The notes beneath the pieces are model-generated. The model was not told the origin of the DNA. It worked only from the letters and a program-made list of their open reading frames with translations, and did not search any database. A stretch of 64,000 bases of DNA from Trichuris trichiura (lineage: Eukaryota > Nematoda > Enoplea > Trichinellida > Trichuridae), in NCBI GenBank assembly GCA_037903355.1, contig JBAJFE010000042.1, forward strand, positions 186,001 to 250,000. Reading direction: 5' to 3'. Shown piece after piece: positions 37,001 to 46,255 of the stretch. The position numbers were made by a program, and so were the translations under genes. Each line of letters begins with the position of its first letter. The stretch's first letter is position 1.

Positions 37001-37535
37001 GGGAGTATAAGGGGCTTACGAACTTTCGAAACATAATACCTGCCTTGTCTTGCTGTTTCTGTTGGTTTGACGTCCACTTTCAACACAAGCGTTCCAGCCT
37101 TTGAAACAAACACTGCAGCGTTAAGATCCCATTCCGATAGTATGGGCAGATAACGGCCAGTGGTGCCATAGCCTTCAGGCATTAAATAGAAAAGGACAAA
37201 ATCGCTGAAACATAAAAAACTGAAAAAGTGATACGGCAGATTTCAAAATTCATTGCATTATATGACGAAGCAGCTTAAATACAATAAATAGGCGACTGAG
37301 TACCTTTGGATAGCGAAAGTTCGCTTAACAATCTCTCTTAGCTCAACGTAAGTTATACGTTCGCGATCGACTACCAACTTTTTCATTTCCGAACATCCCG
37401 CAGGGTCGTATTTCTGACAATTATAAGCTGATGAAAAGAATACCGATAGTGCATGCTGCAGCAAACCTTAGCATGTATCTCAGTCCAGCTGATGGCTGGC
37501 TCAGATTCCACTGATGTTAAACCCGATGGATGCAT
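31016..37535 (-). CDS. TBC1D25: TBC1D25 (OATL1-like) Rab GTPase-activating protein
   Basis: Rab-GAP acting on RAB33/RAB34 and recruited by ATG8/LC3 to autophagosomes. Six exons fit in frame: 37467-37535, 37304-37413, 37044-37204, 34117-34721, 32060-32640 and 31016-32006, giving 838 residues. Exons 1-3 form the N-terminal ubiquitin-like region (ITYVELREIVKRTFAI, LPILSEWDLNAAVF, LVLKVDVKPTE). Exon 4 starts LEDWEIL and enters the TBC domain (IRRDVIRTDRMHPFY with the GAP arginine, then YALYHPE). Exon 5 supplies GYCQGMSDLASP with the catalytic glutamine, then ADDLLFCYRWLLLELKREF. Exon 6 is a long Ser/Thr-rich insert ending with GGGNPFLMFICVALFLEHRN and FDSLVKRHNVRKVL. The exon 3 to 4 join keeps frame only with a GC donor (CAAG|GCAGGT). 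A separate LIM gene sits in that 2.3-kb intron on the other strand. The 1.4-kb intron between exons 4 and 5 has no coding content that I recognise. Confidence 0.92.
34951..35030. repeat. imperfect inverted repeat, ~25-bp arms
   Basis: GGAGAGCAGTGTAAAATGTCC around 34953-34973 is mirrored by the reverse complement of GGACACATTACACTGCTCTG near 35010-35029, with a spacer of about 35 nt. It lies in a TBC1D25 intron just upstream of the BovB/RTE-like fragment and may be part of that or another element. Confidence 0.55.
35066..35578 (+). mobile_element. BovB/RTE-like LINE reverse-transcriptase scrap
   Basis: Fragments of a non-LTR reverse transcriptase in several frames: ITDVHWIMEKARK (35072-35110), IYFCFINCTR with LYCLC (about 35310-35360), then RHVLKQMGVPDHSTSILKNL and YAYQEAAVRAGHGQLTG (35369-35500). 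These follow the order of the fingers/palm region of RTE-clade elements, including the BovB family. The YADD-containing part is missing and frames are broken, with an unrelated insertion between the first two pieces. It is located in the TBC1D25 intron that also houses the LIM gene. Confidence 0.65.
35947..36681 (+). CDS. two-LIM-domain protein with Pro/Ala/Glu-rich tail, nested in TBC1D25
   Basis: Single-exon, intron-free gene of 244 residues on the strand opposite TBC1D25 and wholly inside its third intron. LIM domain 1 is residues 11-62 (CFLCRQG ... HYDCFKCRQCKEAL ... FYCGPCYLRLF). LIM domain 2 is about 67-121 (CARCNICKKSVF ... HQACLVCALCKAPL ... LFCSPKC). All zinc-ligand positions appear filled. 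Residues 130-244 are low complexity, built of repeats such as TPEGAPPAPAP and APTPEGAPP with intervening KPAEEQKP-like acidic/basic pieces, and GC-rich unlike the surroundings. LIM pairs bind proteins, often actin-associated or transcriptional partners; the target cannot be told. The lack of introns in an intron-rich neighbourhood suggests a retrocopy origin, or simply a short gene. Confidence 0.85.
   Translation: MQAGGFGHSACFLCRQGITSDKFVEVGRRLIHYDCFKCRQCKEALRTESAKVHSNRFYCGPCYLRLFCARCNICKKSVFPQDVVTLRGKKVHQACLVCALCKAPLGIGQHYIVGEDLFCSPKCAYEKRKRDRAPPAPPKPAVVEKPPEEAKPAEEQKPAQGEAAAPPAAPEGGAAAPPAQEGAPATPAPTPEAASPPPAATPEGAPPAPAPTPEGAPPTPAPAPGEPAPAEKPPEGGAQPPPAQ
36430..36680 (+). repeat. imperfect GC-rich tandem repeat encoding APTPEGAPP units
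   Basis: Within the LIM gene tail, codon-level repeats of CCTGCACCAGCGCCTACACC-type blocks recur with a period of roughly 30-36 bp, each encoding a variant of PAPTPEGAPP. This is the most GC-rich part of the window that I noticed. Such repeats change length readily between strains. Confidence 0.7.
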
Positions 37536-39409
37536 CGCTCCTGTTGAGCGCAGTGGCTAACAAAAGGCAATGAAGGTGAGCGTCTCCGGATTGCCTCTGC
37601 CAACCGATCAAAACCACTGACTGTTCGCTGACCAGGCAGGCAACCTCTACTGACGTGAACTGCTTGTAAACTAATTAATCACGTAGCGAGTGGCGCGCAG
37701 TGCGGCCCTGTTTACACGCTGTGACCGAAACCGCAATGCACTTTATAGCTTAGCTACACGGCGCCAAATGGTAGGGTACGAAAATAGCCCATTTCAGCTC
37801 ATTATGCGACTTTTCTGACCTGCCAGTATAACTTTGCTTTGCAAGGCTTGGATAATTTTTCAAAGTAACAGTACATTTCTACTCGCAGTTGTCAGTAAAC
37901 GTAAATGAACACTCGATATCTCGTATAGCGCGTTCGTCTAAAGATTCAGCGATTCGAGAGCTTCACTGTCGCCGACTATGGAACGAGAGCGTTCTAATAA
38001 CCCTGTTTCAAAATATCATTGCATTCTGTAATTTTTCTAATAACTATAATCGCAAAATATTTTCGGTTTAGGCTTTGCGTTTGTCGGTTTGTTGAAATTG
38101 TAATGCCATCTGTAAAGAGGGACGGTCGCGAATTGTTCGCAGCCACATTGAGCGCGTCACTAAGGTGGCAAAGCGGCCGCATTGGTTCGTCATTTCTATC
38201 GCGTAACAGCAAAACTTTACGCGGTAGATAATGGCGTTGCCCTAAAGGAATGACAGCGCGGCACGTTCACTAATGATTCTGCAAAGTACCCTGAAAGAAG
38301 CATAGTATTAAAATGATACGTTAGGAAATTGAATGCTCAGTTTCTAACGGGCAAAATTTCATGTGAAGTGGAAATGGGGCAAAACTCATTGAACGTAAAA
38401 TGTTCAATCGAAAAGACGAGAAAAGAGTGAAGCAATGTGAACTACCTTGTTCTGTCCTCAGCCCTTAAACATGCCGTCATTTTCAAGCTCAGTGTCGCGT
38501 TTGCACTCTATTCTGACTGGTCAGTTTCGCGCGTATCCATTGGCTGTACTGGTGGATTAGGAAAGGACTTATACGCTCCTAAAGTTTGAATAGTGAGCGT
38601 ACAAGTTTATCCCTTCATAGTAAGCCCAATTTCTGAACTGGAAACTATACCCTCCTGCGCCTTCTAATAAGATCGCTAAGGAGTGTGTGCACCCTCCTCC
38701 TTAGGTCAGAAGTATCGCCCAAACGCCTGCTGGATTTCAAAAATGCCCTTCCAGGGAGCAAATGACCCTCCTTTGAGAATCACTGGTCCAGGTCAACTTC
38801 CTGAGCAACAGTATATCTTAAATCGAATCTACGATGACCCCATTTGTTCGACTGTGACTGAACGGAGGATGCTTGACTGGCTGTCGCAAGCCATTGCTCT
38901 TGGAATTCTTTCCTTGACACTGAGGCAAGAAGAAGAGTACGACCAACAAAAACAGCATGCTTGAGTGTGGAGTCAGCTGACGCTTCCATCCATGTTCGTG
39001 TAATCTTTGCCTGTTTTGGATTTTCTGTTGTGCAGTATCAACACATCTTCGATTTAGTGTTAAAGTTGAACTTCTAAATTTTCTGTTCATCCATAAACCG
39101 CACAAATGCGCGTGAGTGAAATTTACGCATACAAAAAGCGATCCGCGTAAAATCTGTAAACCTTCTAAAGAGTGGATTTAGTGCTTCTTGTTCTTCTTCA
39201 TACCGGCTTCTATTTATTCTTTACCTACGCACCGCCGAAGTTGATCTTAACAAACGCTTGCGCCTCTGACTGGGCGGACGAAGATGATGCGTGTACGCTT
39301 ACGAAAAAGACCCGTCGTTAATATTAATAAAAGGTTTATATGTATACAAAGGGGTCTTTTCGTGAAAAAAAGAAAAACAGTTTTGCCTACGGTTAAAACT
39401 TCCTAGCTG
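37536..39409. other. no confidently supported gene
   Basis: Contains the presumed promoter of TBC1D25. Two plus-strand frames were considered. One at 38098-38231 begins MPSVKRDGRELFAA. The other, at 38683-38964, contains GPGQLPEQQYILNRIYDD and ends QQKQHA. The second looks mildly protein-like but could not be tied to a family or to a complete exon structure. The region 38.97-39.4 kb is probably the 3' flank of TAF6. Confidence 0.4.
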
Positions 39410-41298
39410 CTAAAAGTGGTTGAACGCAACAGATCCAATGTAGCCACCGAACAGTTGTTGGTACTGTTCGAGGGTTGAAGGCTGTCGCTTCAATTCAGTG
39501 ACGTACTTAGAAAGTACTTGCTAAAATAAAAGAGCTTCCGGGGATCAATACGGATAAAGTAAGCACTATTTTACCAGTAGGCAACGGCGAACCTGCTCCG
39601 CGCCAGCACGTTCCGCCTCGTCGCTAAGAGATAGCGCGACCCGAACTCTCTCACCGAAAGCTGGCAAATGAGGCAGAATAACGTTCCTAATTGCCTGTAT
39701 AAAGGCAAATTATAAGAACTAATAGACATGTACGAAGCTTACGTCATGACCCATATTGCCAATAGTATAGAGAGCTCCGAAAGCCATGGCCATAGATGCA
39801 CTTTCGTCTAACCATCTTTTAGCAAGAAAGTCAGTTACCCGATACTGCAGACAATAAGTGGAGCTATTGTATCGCCTGAAAACATTTGATCAGATGCAAT
39901 AATTGGTTAAAGGAGAAACCGCGGCCTACCTGCACAACTGAATTAAGAGATTGCCTGCGTACTGACGCAATCCCCATTGTTTGCCAGTTTCGGTCTTTAA
40001 GCACAACTTCCGGCTTACTATGCATGATAGAACCGCGGGAAGAATGTCGTGCAGCTACGTAAGACACCGAGTACAAGCTTTGCCTTAAACTGTGCTGTAT
40101 ATATTACAAACCGCTCCATATTAACTTGCAGGTTGGAGTTCAGGGCGTTCGCTATTCTCATTAAGTAGGTCAGTTGGATTATGTTCGCCTCGGCAATGCT
40201 GCAAACAACCTAAACAAAGTCCAATTATTTAGATCTCTCACTTTTTTTTAAACATTAATTTACGCCTTCTTTGATGAACACCGAAAGGCGAGGCAGCAGA
40301 GACTCTACACCTTTCATAGAAGCAATATTCTGCAACGCTTCCTTCAAAATCAGTTAGCTCTAGATGAGCCCGTTTGAAGATTAATTAGCATATACGCAAC
40401 GCCTAGATTCGTCCTTGCCAATGCATGATGCTATCAGATCGTTGAAGTAAAGTTGTTCCCCCTGTGAAACGCCAAGCTGGAGAAGTTTACATTAATCGCT
40501 CATTAACCTACTGTTCCGAGTTTATGCTGGACTACTCCGCGTTGGAGACAGAGTTCTTTGTCCTGTTCACAGTTCTTCTCCAAATGTGGTAACTTAGCTG
40601 CAGGGAGAAGCTCTGCGCTATCTTCGAACAGGAAGTCTTATTGCAATACAGATTAAAAGGTAAAAAGCGAACCTGGTGCAGGATTTTCGGGAATCAATGG
40701 CTGAACTCCTTCAATTGCTAGCCAATGCCCTGTAAATCGTGTACGTTGACTTTCTGATTCGTAGCGCACCTGTAACCCAACCTTTAATCTTGTACGCTTC
40801 CGTTGTTGGAGGAGGGGACTGGACTACTTCGTCGAAATCGATCACTTTATCTTTTGACGTACCGCAAGGCTGAGATTCGCAAACGGCAAGGCGAAACAGA
40901 CCAAAAGAAGGACCTAAGAACTCATTCAATGGCTGAAAAGGCACAAGATAAGTAATCATTTCTAAAAATGCACTATTGGTATACCTCTTGACCCTTTAAT
41001 CGTAGCGCATGGTTAATATCAGCGCAGGTCACTTCTTGCTTTTTTCCATTTTTCGTGAATATCTTTGCTGCCTGTGTGATGGATATAATGTCACATGTTT
41101 GCAAACGCATTCTATTATTTCTACCTCTATTACTTCATGCAACATGCAATGCACCGAATCATCAAGTTCTCGCATAACTGCTTGGGATAGTTCCCTAAAT
41201 CCCATTAGTTTCGCGACTGCCTAGACATCCAAACGGCAACAGCCATAAATCTTCAATATTCATTTTCTACTTACCGAACCAACTGGGTTCTCCGTCAT
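39410..41298 (-). CDS. TAF6: TAF6, TFIID/SAGA subunit
   Basis: Core subunit of TFIID that pairs with TAF9 through a histone fold. The start is ATG at 41298 (MTENPVGS, then a GTAAG donor). The next exon gives the histone fold, AVAKLMGFRELSQAVMRELD, ending CADINHALRLKGQE-like. It is followed by the conserved linker FDEVVQSPPPTTEAYKIKGW and RFTGHWLAIEGVQPLIPENP, which is a family hallmark. The C-terminal HEAT-repeat domain includes VTDFLAKRWLDESASMAMAF, IRNVILPHLPAFGERVRVAL and KYVTELKRQPSTLEQYQQLF, ending GGYIGSVAFNHF at the stop (39410). The long low-complexity tail of vertebrate TAF6 is absent. TAF6L of SAGA shares the same domains and cannot be fully excluded. Exons in the middle (39.9-40.6 kb) are not all resolved. 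The start lies only about 150 bp downstream of the SPCS2 stop, on the same strand. Confidence 0.82.
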
Positions 41299-41451
41299 CG
41301 TTGCTCTTCTAGTACAAAAAAAAGACTGCAAATTAAGCAAGAGTGCAACACGAAAGCAAAGCAATGAGTCGGAAGCGATCTATGGACTATGAAAAAACTG
41401 TTTTAAAAAACTTCATTAACAGAAAGGCGACTGTAGTCTCAAAGTAAACAA

Positions 41452-42259
41452 TCAGTTCAGTTTCTTCGCTACTGCCATATCGTAAAGGCTTTTGACATCT
41501 TTGGATAAAACTTCGGTTGCAACATGGCCATCCTCGGTAACCCAGGTGCCGATCGACTTCGTAACATTCACTTCCTGGCTATCTTTCTTTGCGAGTCTTT
41601 TCACAGTAAGGGTGTACATGTCACTATACCTGAAAACGTCACAGCTCAGTGTGCTTTCAGCGCTTGCAAACAGACTTTTTCATCGTTGAATAGAACTTCC
41701 AAGTAACTTTACTGCCGTCCGCTTTGATCTCTTTAGCCAGCAGGAAAATATTGCCTTCCACAAAATAGCTGTACAGTTGCTGAATGCCGGTTAGGCCAAA
41801 ATACGTAATAGTAAGAGTTAAGGAAAAGTTTGTCTACGCTGGAATTAGTTCCAAAACAAACGCCTCGAAAGGATATAATAAAGGACATGCTATGAGCACG
41901 TCGCGCGATGCTGGAAATGGGTACAGCCAGTCCCAAACGCAAGCGAACAAAGCGCAAGCTACAGCTAGACTTGAGATAAAAATCCGACCACCGATCAGCC
42001 AGTGGCTTTCGGAAAGGTCGAAATTTTCCAGTGCGATCTAGAAGCACAGGCAAGTACTGTGGATACAGTTGAGAACAAATTGAAATGCGCACCAGGCGAA
42101 CCGCGTCGTCAATAGCATACTTTATCGATACGCTATCCCATTTATTTGCCTTGATAATGGATTTATCCGTGTTTTCCTATGAAAAACGGTTAATAATGTT
42201 CAGCACGACGAAAACGACGCGCTTACCGTTTTCTCCGTATGACCTTTTTTAGCAGGCAT
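41452..42259 (-). CDS. SPCS2: SPCS2, signal peptidase complex subunit 2
   Basis: ER membrane subunit of signal peptidase that helps the complex dock to the Sec61 channel. Exon 1 (42227-42259) reads MPAKKGHTEKT. Exon 2 reads DKSIIKANKWDSVSIKYAID, like the conserved K-I-D-K-W-D-x-x-x-V-K start. The next exon gives ALENFDLSESHWLIGGRIFI and a membrane helix (SSLAVACALFACVWDWLYPF). After a short intron a second helix follows (LTLTITYFGLTGIQQLYSYF). The lumenal/cytosolic tail reads YTLTVKRLAKKDSQEVNVTK, SIGTWVTEDGHVATEV and ends AVAKKLN. Order and topology match the family; the length of about 190 aa is slightly below the usual 220. The exact junction between the two membrane helices is uncertain. 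The closeness to TAF6 suggests co-transcription. Confidence 0.82.
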
Positions 42260-43477
42260 TTTTGTCGACACTTATAAATCGCTAAAATTAAGAAAATTTG
42301 TACTTGCCTAAAAAGTTTAGCCAAACAAAATTAAAAAATGAACTGGAAATAACGATCACTCCGAATATCACAAGAAGAACGTCGTGCCATGTCATTGACA
42401 GTATGAAAAATAGACGGCAGGTACGTACACTTATACTATATCAGTAGTCAGTGCTGTTTTCTTTTACCAGTGAAGGATAAGTTTCGGAAGTGAGTCCAGA
42501 AAATCATTTAATAGTTGCAAAAGACGTGCTGCACTTATCTGCAGAAACAGTAATCTCTTCGTGTCCTTTATGTAACGAAGTTCTTGCCTGCAAGGACTGG
42601 CAACGCACAGCAGCGTGGCAATTTTGACTGGTTGAATCGGATCAATTCAGCTAACAAGATTATGAAACGTTTACTCGTTCTATCAGAAGCTGTCAGCGGA
42701 TAAGCTTAGTTCAAGTTCAAATTGAGGATACAGTAATAAAGTCTGGTTCGAAAATGATATCCCGAGACTGGCTTGTTGCCTGAAACAGCTCAAGCGGCGG
42801 ATCTCCGATTTGGTCAGTCATTTCCTAGGCGCGCTTTTCGTTTTCGTGACGTTTTCACTGTGAGAACGGTTCCGAACTTCATGCCCGGAAATCTCGACGC
42901 ATGCCAGTTGTTGTCCCGGCGATTTTGGCTCAAAATCCTACATAGGAGCTCTTTTTCTCTCATTTGTCCTCAGTCGAAATGCGAACTGAGCCAAAGTCCT
43001 GAATAGGTCGAATCGTTTATGGCAAAAGCGTATATAAGCAATTTTGGCTTTTTGCATATGTAGTGGCTAAATAGGGGATACATTCTAACTTTGAGGACGT
43101 TTTCCTACCTCTGAGTTGCTGAAGAGCATCTTTGGAGCACCGTTGACTGTTTTACTTTCTTGTCCTCTTATGAAAACACCTTTATGGTTAAAACTTGTCG
43201 CTTGTTAAGTAGCTGTATGTGCAAAACAGCCACAGGCAACCGCCCATAATACGTTTTGGTGATCCGCTATTACGATCTTTTCGGTTTTAAGGATTCTGAC
43301 CAGTTCAGGATTGCCACCCCTTTAAGGTTATGACGACTACCAATTTTTATAATACCTTTTAATCATTAGCGTAGTCAGAACATGTTCTAACTTTGACTTT
43401 AGTCACGTTCAAACGTCTCAGATGAATTCGGAACGTTTTTAAAATAATTTGCTTTTTAGGTGTGCTGCCGGCTTTGA
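42260..43477. other. divergent intergenic region, no supported gene
   Basis: Lies between the start of SPCS2 (minus) and the start of the acyl-CoA synthetase gene (plus), so it should hold both promoters. Open frames are short and uninformative, and no known promoter motif was assigned. Confidence 0.4.
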
Positions 43478-45141
43478 GTGGCTGTTACAGGTGTAATGTC
43501 AGCTATTCTTGTGGTCAAACGAAGTATGAAGGCCGTGGTGGTTGTTCTGAGAAAACACAGCAACATGGCAAGCAGTTCAAATAACTTGTATAGTCATCTT
43601 CATTTTGCAAATACTGGCCTCATCGCTTTCACTGATCACCAAGGAGAGGAAACTACGTACGGACAATTCCATGAACTGATATGCCGGGTGAGCACTCAAC
43701 TTCTTCTCAGTCAGGTCACTGCTTCTGACCGCGTGGCTGCTCAGTTACCCAAATCAAAGCTTGCTCTAGCGTTATGCTTGGCATGCATGAAAATAGGGGC
43801 GGTATACGTCCCTTTAAGTCTCGCTTTCCGATTATCCGAGATGCGATACTTCATTTGCGATTCGAAACCGAAGCTTCTTTTCGTGCCAGCCGCAAAAATA
43901 GACCAATACGATGATAACTTTCTCAGAGAGACAAAGGTGAGCGTCATCTGCGAAGATGCGCTTGCAGTTCAAGTCAAGCAGCAGAGTCCGAATTATTCCG
44001 TCATGCCGGTGCACCAAGACGACGTAGCAGCGATATGTTACACCTCTGGCACGACTGGCACTTCGAAAGGTGCTATGATAACACACGGTTCTACGCCAAA
44101 GAATTTATTCCGTCATCGCAATAATTGACTGAAGTTTAGGTAATCTGACATCGAATGGGATCACGTTGCAATATTTGTGGGCATTGTCCAAAGCAGACAT
44201 TCTATTACACGCTCTGCCGATTGATCATATCCATGGGCTTTTCGTGGCTCTGATTAGCTGTTTAATGTCTGGAAGCAGTACAATTCTGCTACCTGCCTTC
44301 GATATAGAACAAGTAGTTCGCTGGTTGCCAAAATCTACAATGATGATGGGCGTTCCTACGTACTATACGCGCCTCATAGATTTTGGTCATTGTCAACGAA
44401 AGACGCTAGGTCATATGCGACTGCTTATCAGCGGTAGTGCGCCACTTCGGCCTAGTACGTGGGTTCAGTTCGCCGAAAATGCTGATCAAGAAATAATAGA
44501 ACGTTATGGCATGACTGAAGGACAAATAGTTTGTTCCAATCCTCTGCGCGGTAAACGTAAACCAGGTAAGTCTGTGGCGCAGTACTTGCTCACTGGTCTT
44601 AGCATTTCTGTGACTAGGCACCGTGGGGATACCTCTTCCCGGTATCGAAGTATCCATACGCCAGGGCGTACTCCATTATAGAGGGCCCAATACATTTAAA
44701 GGTTATTGGGGGCAGGCAGAAAAGACTCGACGTGAATTCACCAAAGATGGTTTCTTCAATTCCAGCGATGTGGCTTGTCTGGACAGTGAAGGTTACGTGC
44801 AGATTTTGGGACGAAGCAGCGATATGATTATTACTGGCGGGCTGAATGTTTATCCAAAAGAAGTAGAAGCTGTCATCGATTCAATTGATTCGGTACAAGA
44901 AAGCGCCGTTATTGGCCTTCCCGATCTAGACTTTGGGGAAGCAGTTGTTGCTGTCGTCGTTCTTAAACCAGCCGCTTCTGGTCACGCGACCAGTTCAACA
45001 ATCCTTGCAGAGCTTAGAGGGAAAATAGCGGATTACAAAGTTCCAAAACGGGTTTTCTTCGTCCAAGCTTTGCCTAAGAACCTGATGGGAAAGGTGAAAA
45101 AGAACTTACTTCGCGAAAAGCTAAGTAGCTCGTCTACGTAA
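43478..45141 (+). CDS. ACSF3: malonyl-CoA synthetase (ACSF3/MatB family)
   Basis: ANL-superfamily ligase expected to make malonyl-CoA from malonate in mitochondria. Three exons: 43478-44087, 44140-44565 and 44618-45141. Both introns are 52 nt, and the product is 519 residues. Motifs in order: CYTSGTTGTSKGAMITHGNL (the P-loop, completed across the first splice), LPIDHIHGLFVALISCLMSG and MMMGVPTYYTRLI (typical of the MatB/ACSF3 branch), ERYGMTEGQI, then GYWGQ ... DGFFNSSDVACLD, ILGRSSDMIITGGLNVYPKE (hinge), and PKNLMGKVKKN with the catalytic lysine. The first 30 residues are basic and hydroxylated, compatible with mitochondrial import. The start could be the ATG at 43478 or a later one at 43526 or 43565. 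The substrate call rests on family-branch motifs and not on a proven arginine pair. Confidence 0.85.
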
Positions 45142-46255
45142 CACGTCTCTTTCTATGGAATTTCTATTCGGACTGAAAAACTTTAAAATAAAACCCTTTT
45201 GTTTCCAATGTACACACGGGTTACAAGTTTAGCGTATGGAACTTTCGCAGGGTAATTAAGCTGTTGCTAAATGTAGTCTGGTAACCTCACGTGCTCGATC
45301 TTCTTAGACTGTCTAAGAACGTTGTTACTGCGGCATCACGTCCTCACGCAACTACAGTAAAACCTCCCTAATCCGAACGCGTCCAGGCGGCGGGTAGTTC
45401 GGATTATGTAAGAGGCTACAGTAAGTCACAGAAAAGCAGGTAATGCAATTTTAGATGTACGTTCCTGGCGTCTACAACGCTATGTCAGTCTCTGCAAGCA
45501 GTGAATAGCTTAATGAGGGCAGCGAAGTCCGTCTGATTAAGAAAAACGATTGACCAACGGAAACCAGTTTTTTATATGGCGTGGACGCTCTACCTCGAAG
45601 CAACGTGGGAAATGAACGTGTCTTCCCACTGAACCCGCCACGGGCATGACAATCGTCTACTGGACTCCAACTGTTAACGTAGATTCGTTTAATTAATGCG
45701 AAGCATCAGCAACAGTCGTCCAACGGGAAGCGAGGTTAAAGTTGCGCTTTAGGAACCTGCATTTCTCGCAGTTTTAGCAATGCTACAGTATAACTGGTAG
45801 GCTGTTAACAGGAAAGACCTGCTGCACATTTTCGCTGAATATGACGAACTGAACAGTTTTATTACTTTTTTAGCGTTTTCTTTTATTCAATATTTCCAAC
45901 ATTGAACAAGGAGAAATTACCTGTCCGGATAAAAATGTACATTTCCATGAAGCGCAGACGCTTTGTTCGGGAAGTCTTTAGATGAACATAGGCAAACTAT
46001 TTTTGGAAAGATATGCTGCGCGTGCGAAATTGCAAGATTGAGGATTCATAAGAATGCAGACCATAACTCAGCTTGCATGTCATTTGGTAATTCCGCGATT
46101 ACTGTATGGATAGAATTGCGCCTTTGTGGAATGCGTAATCAAGTATCATGACGTGAATGGTTTCCAGCAGTGAGCAGGGATTCAGAACTTCGCTGTCAAC
46201 GGCAGCGTATGCGAAACTGCTGTAACTGTAATCTTTTGCAACGATCCGTTTGGAC
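45142..46255. other. intergenic with repeat fragments
   Basis: No gene seen. Near 45353-45420 lies ACAGTAAAACCTCCCTAATC followed by a GTTCGGATTAT motif, resembling a pogo/Tigger terminal repeat. Around 45746-45830 is a diverged copy of a repeat also present near 55456-55540. The 3' part should contain the RYK promoter. Confidence 0.5.

Noticed and set aside
38683..38964. 93-codon plus-strand frame ending QQKQHA
   Set aside because: No recognisable domain and no clear exon structure; kept only as a note in the intergenic entry.
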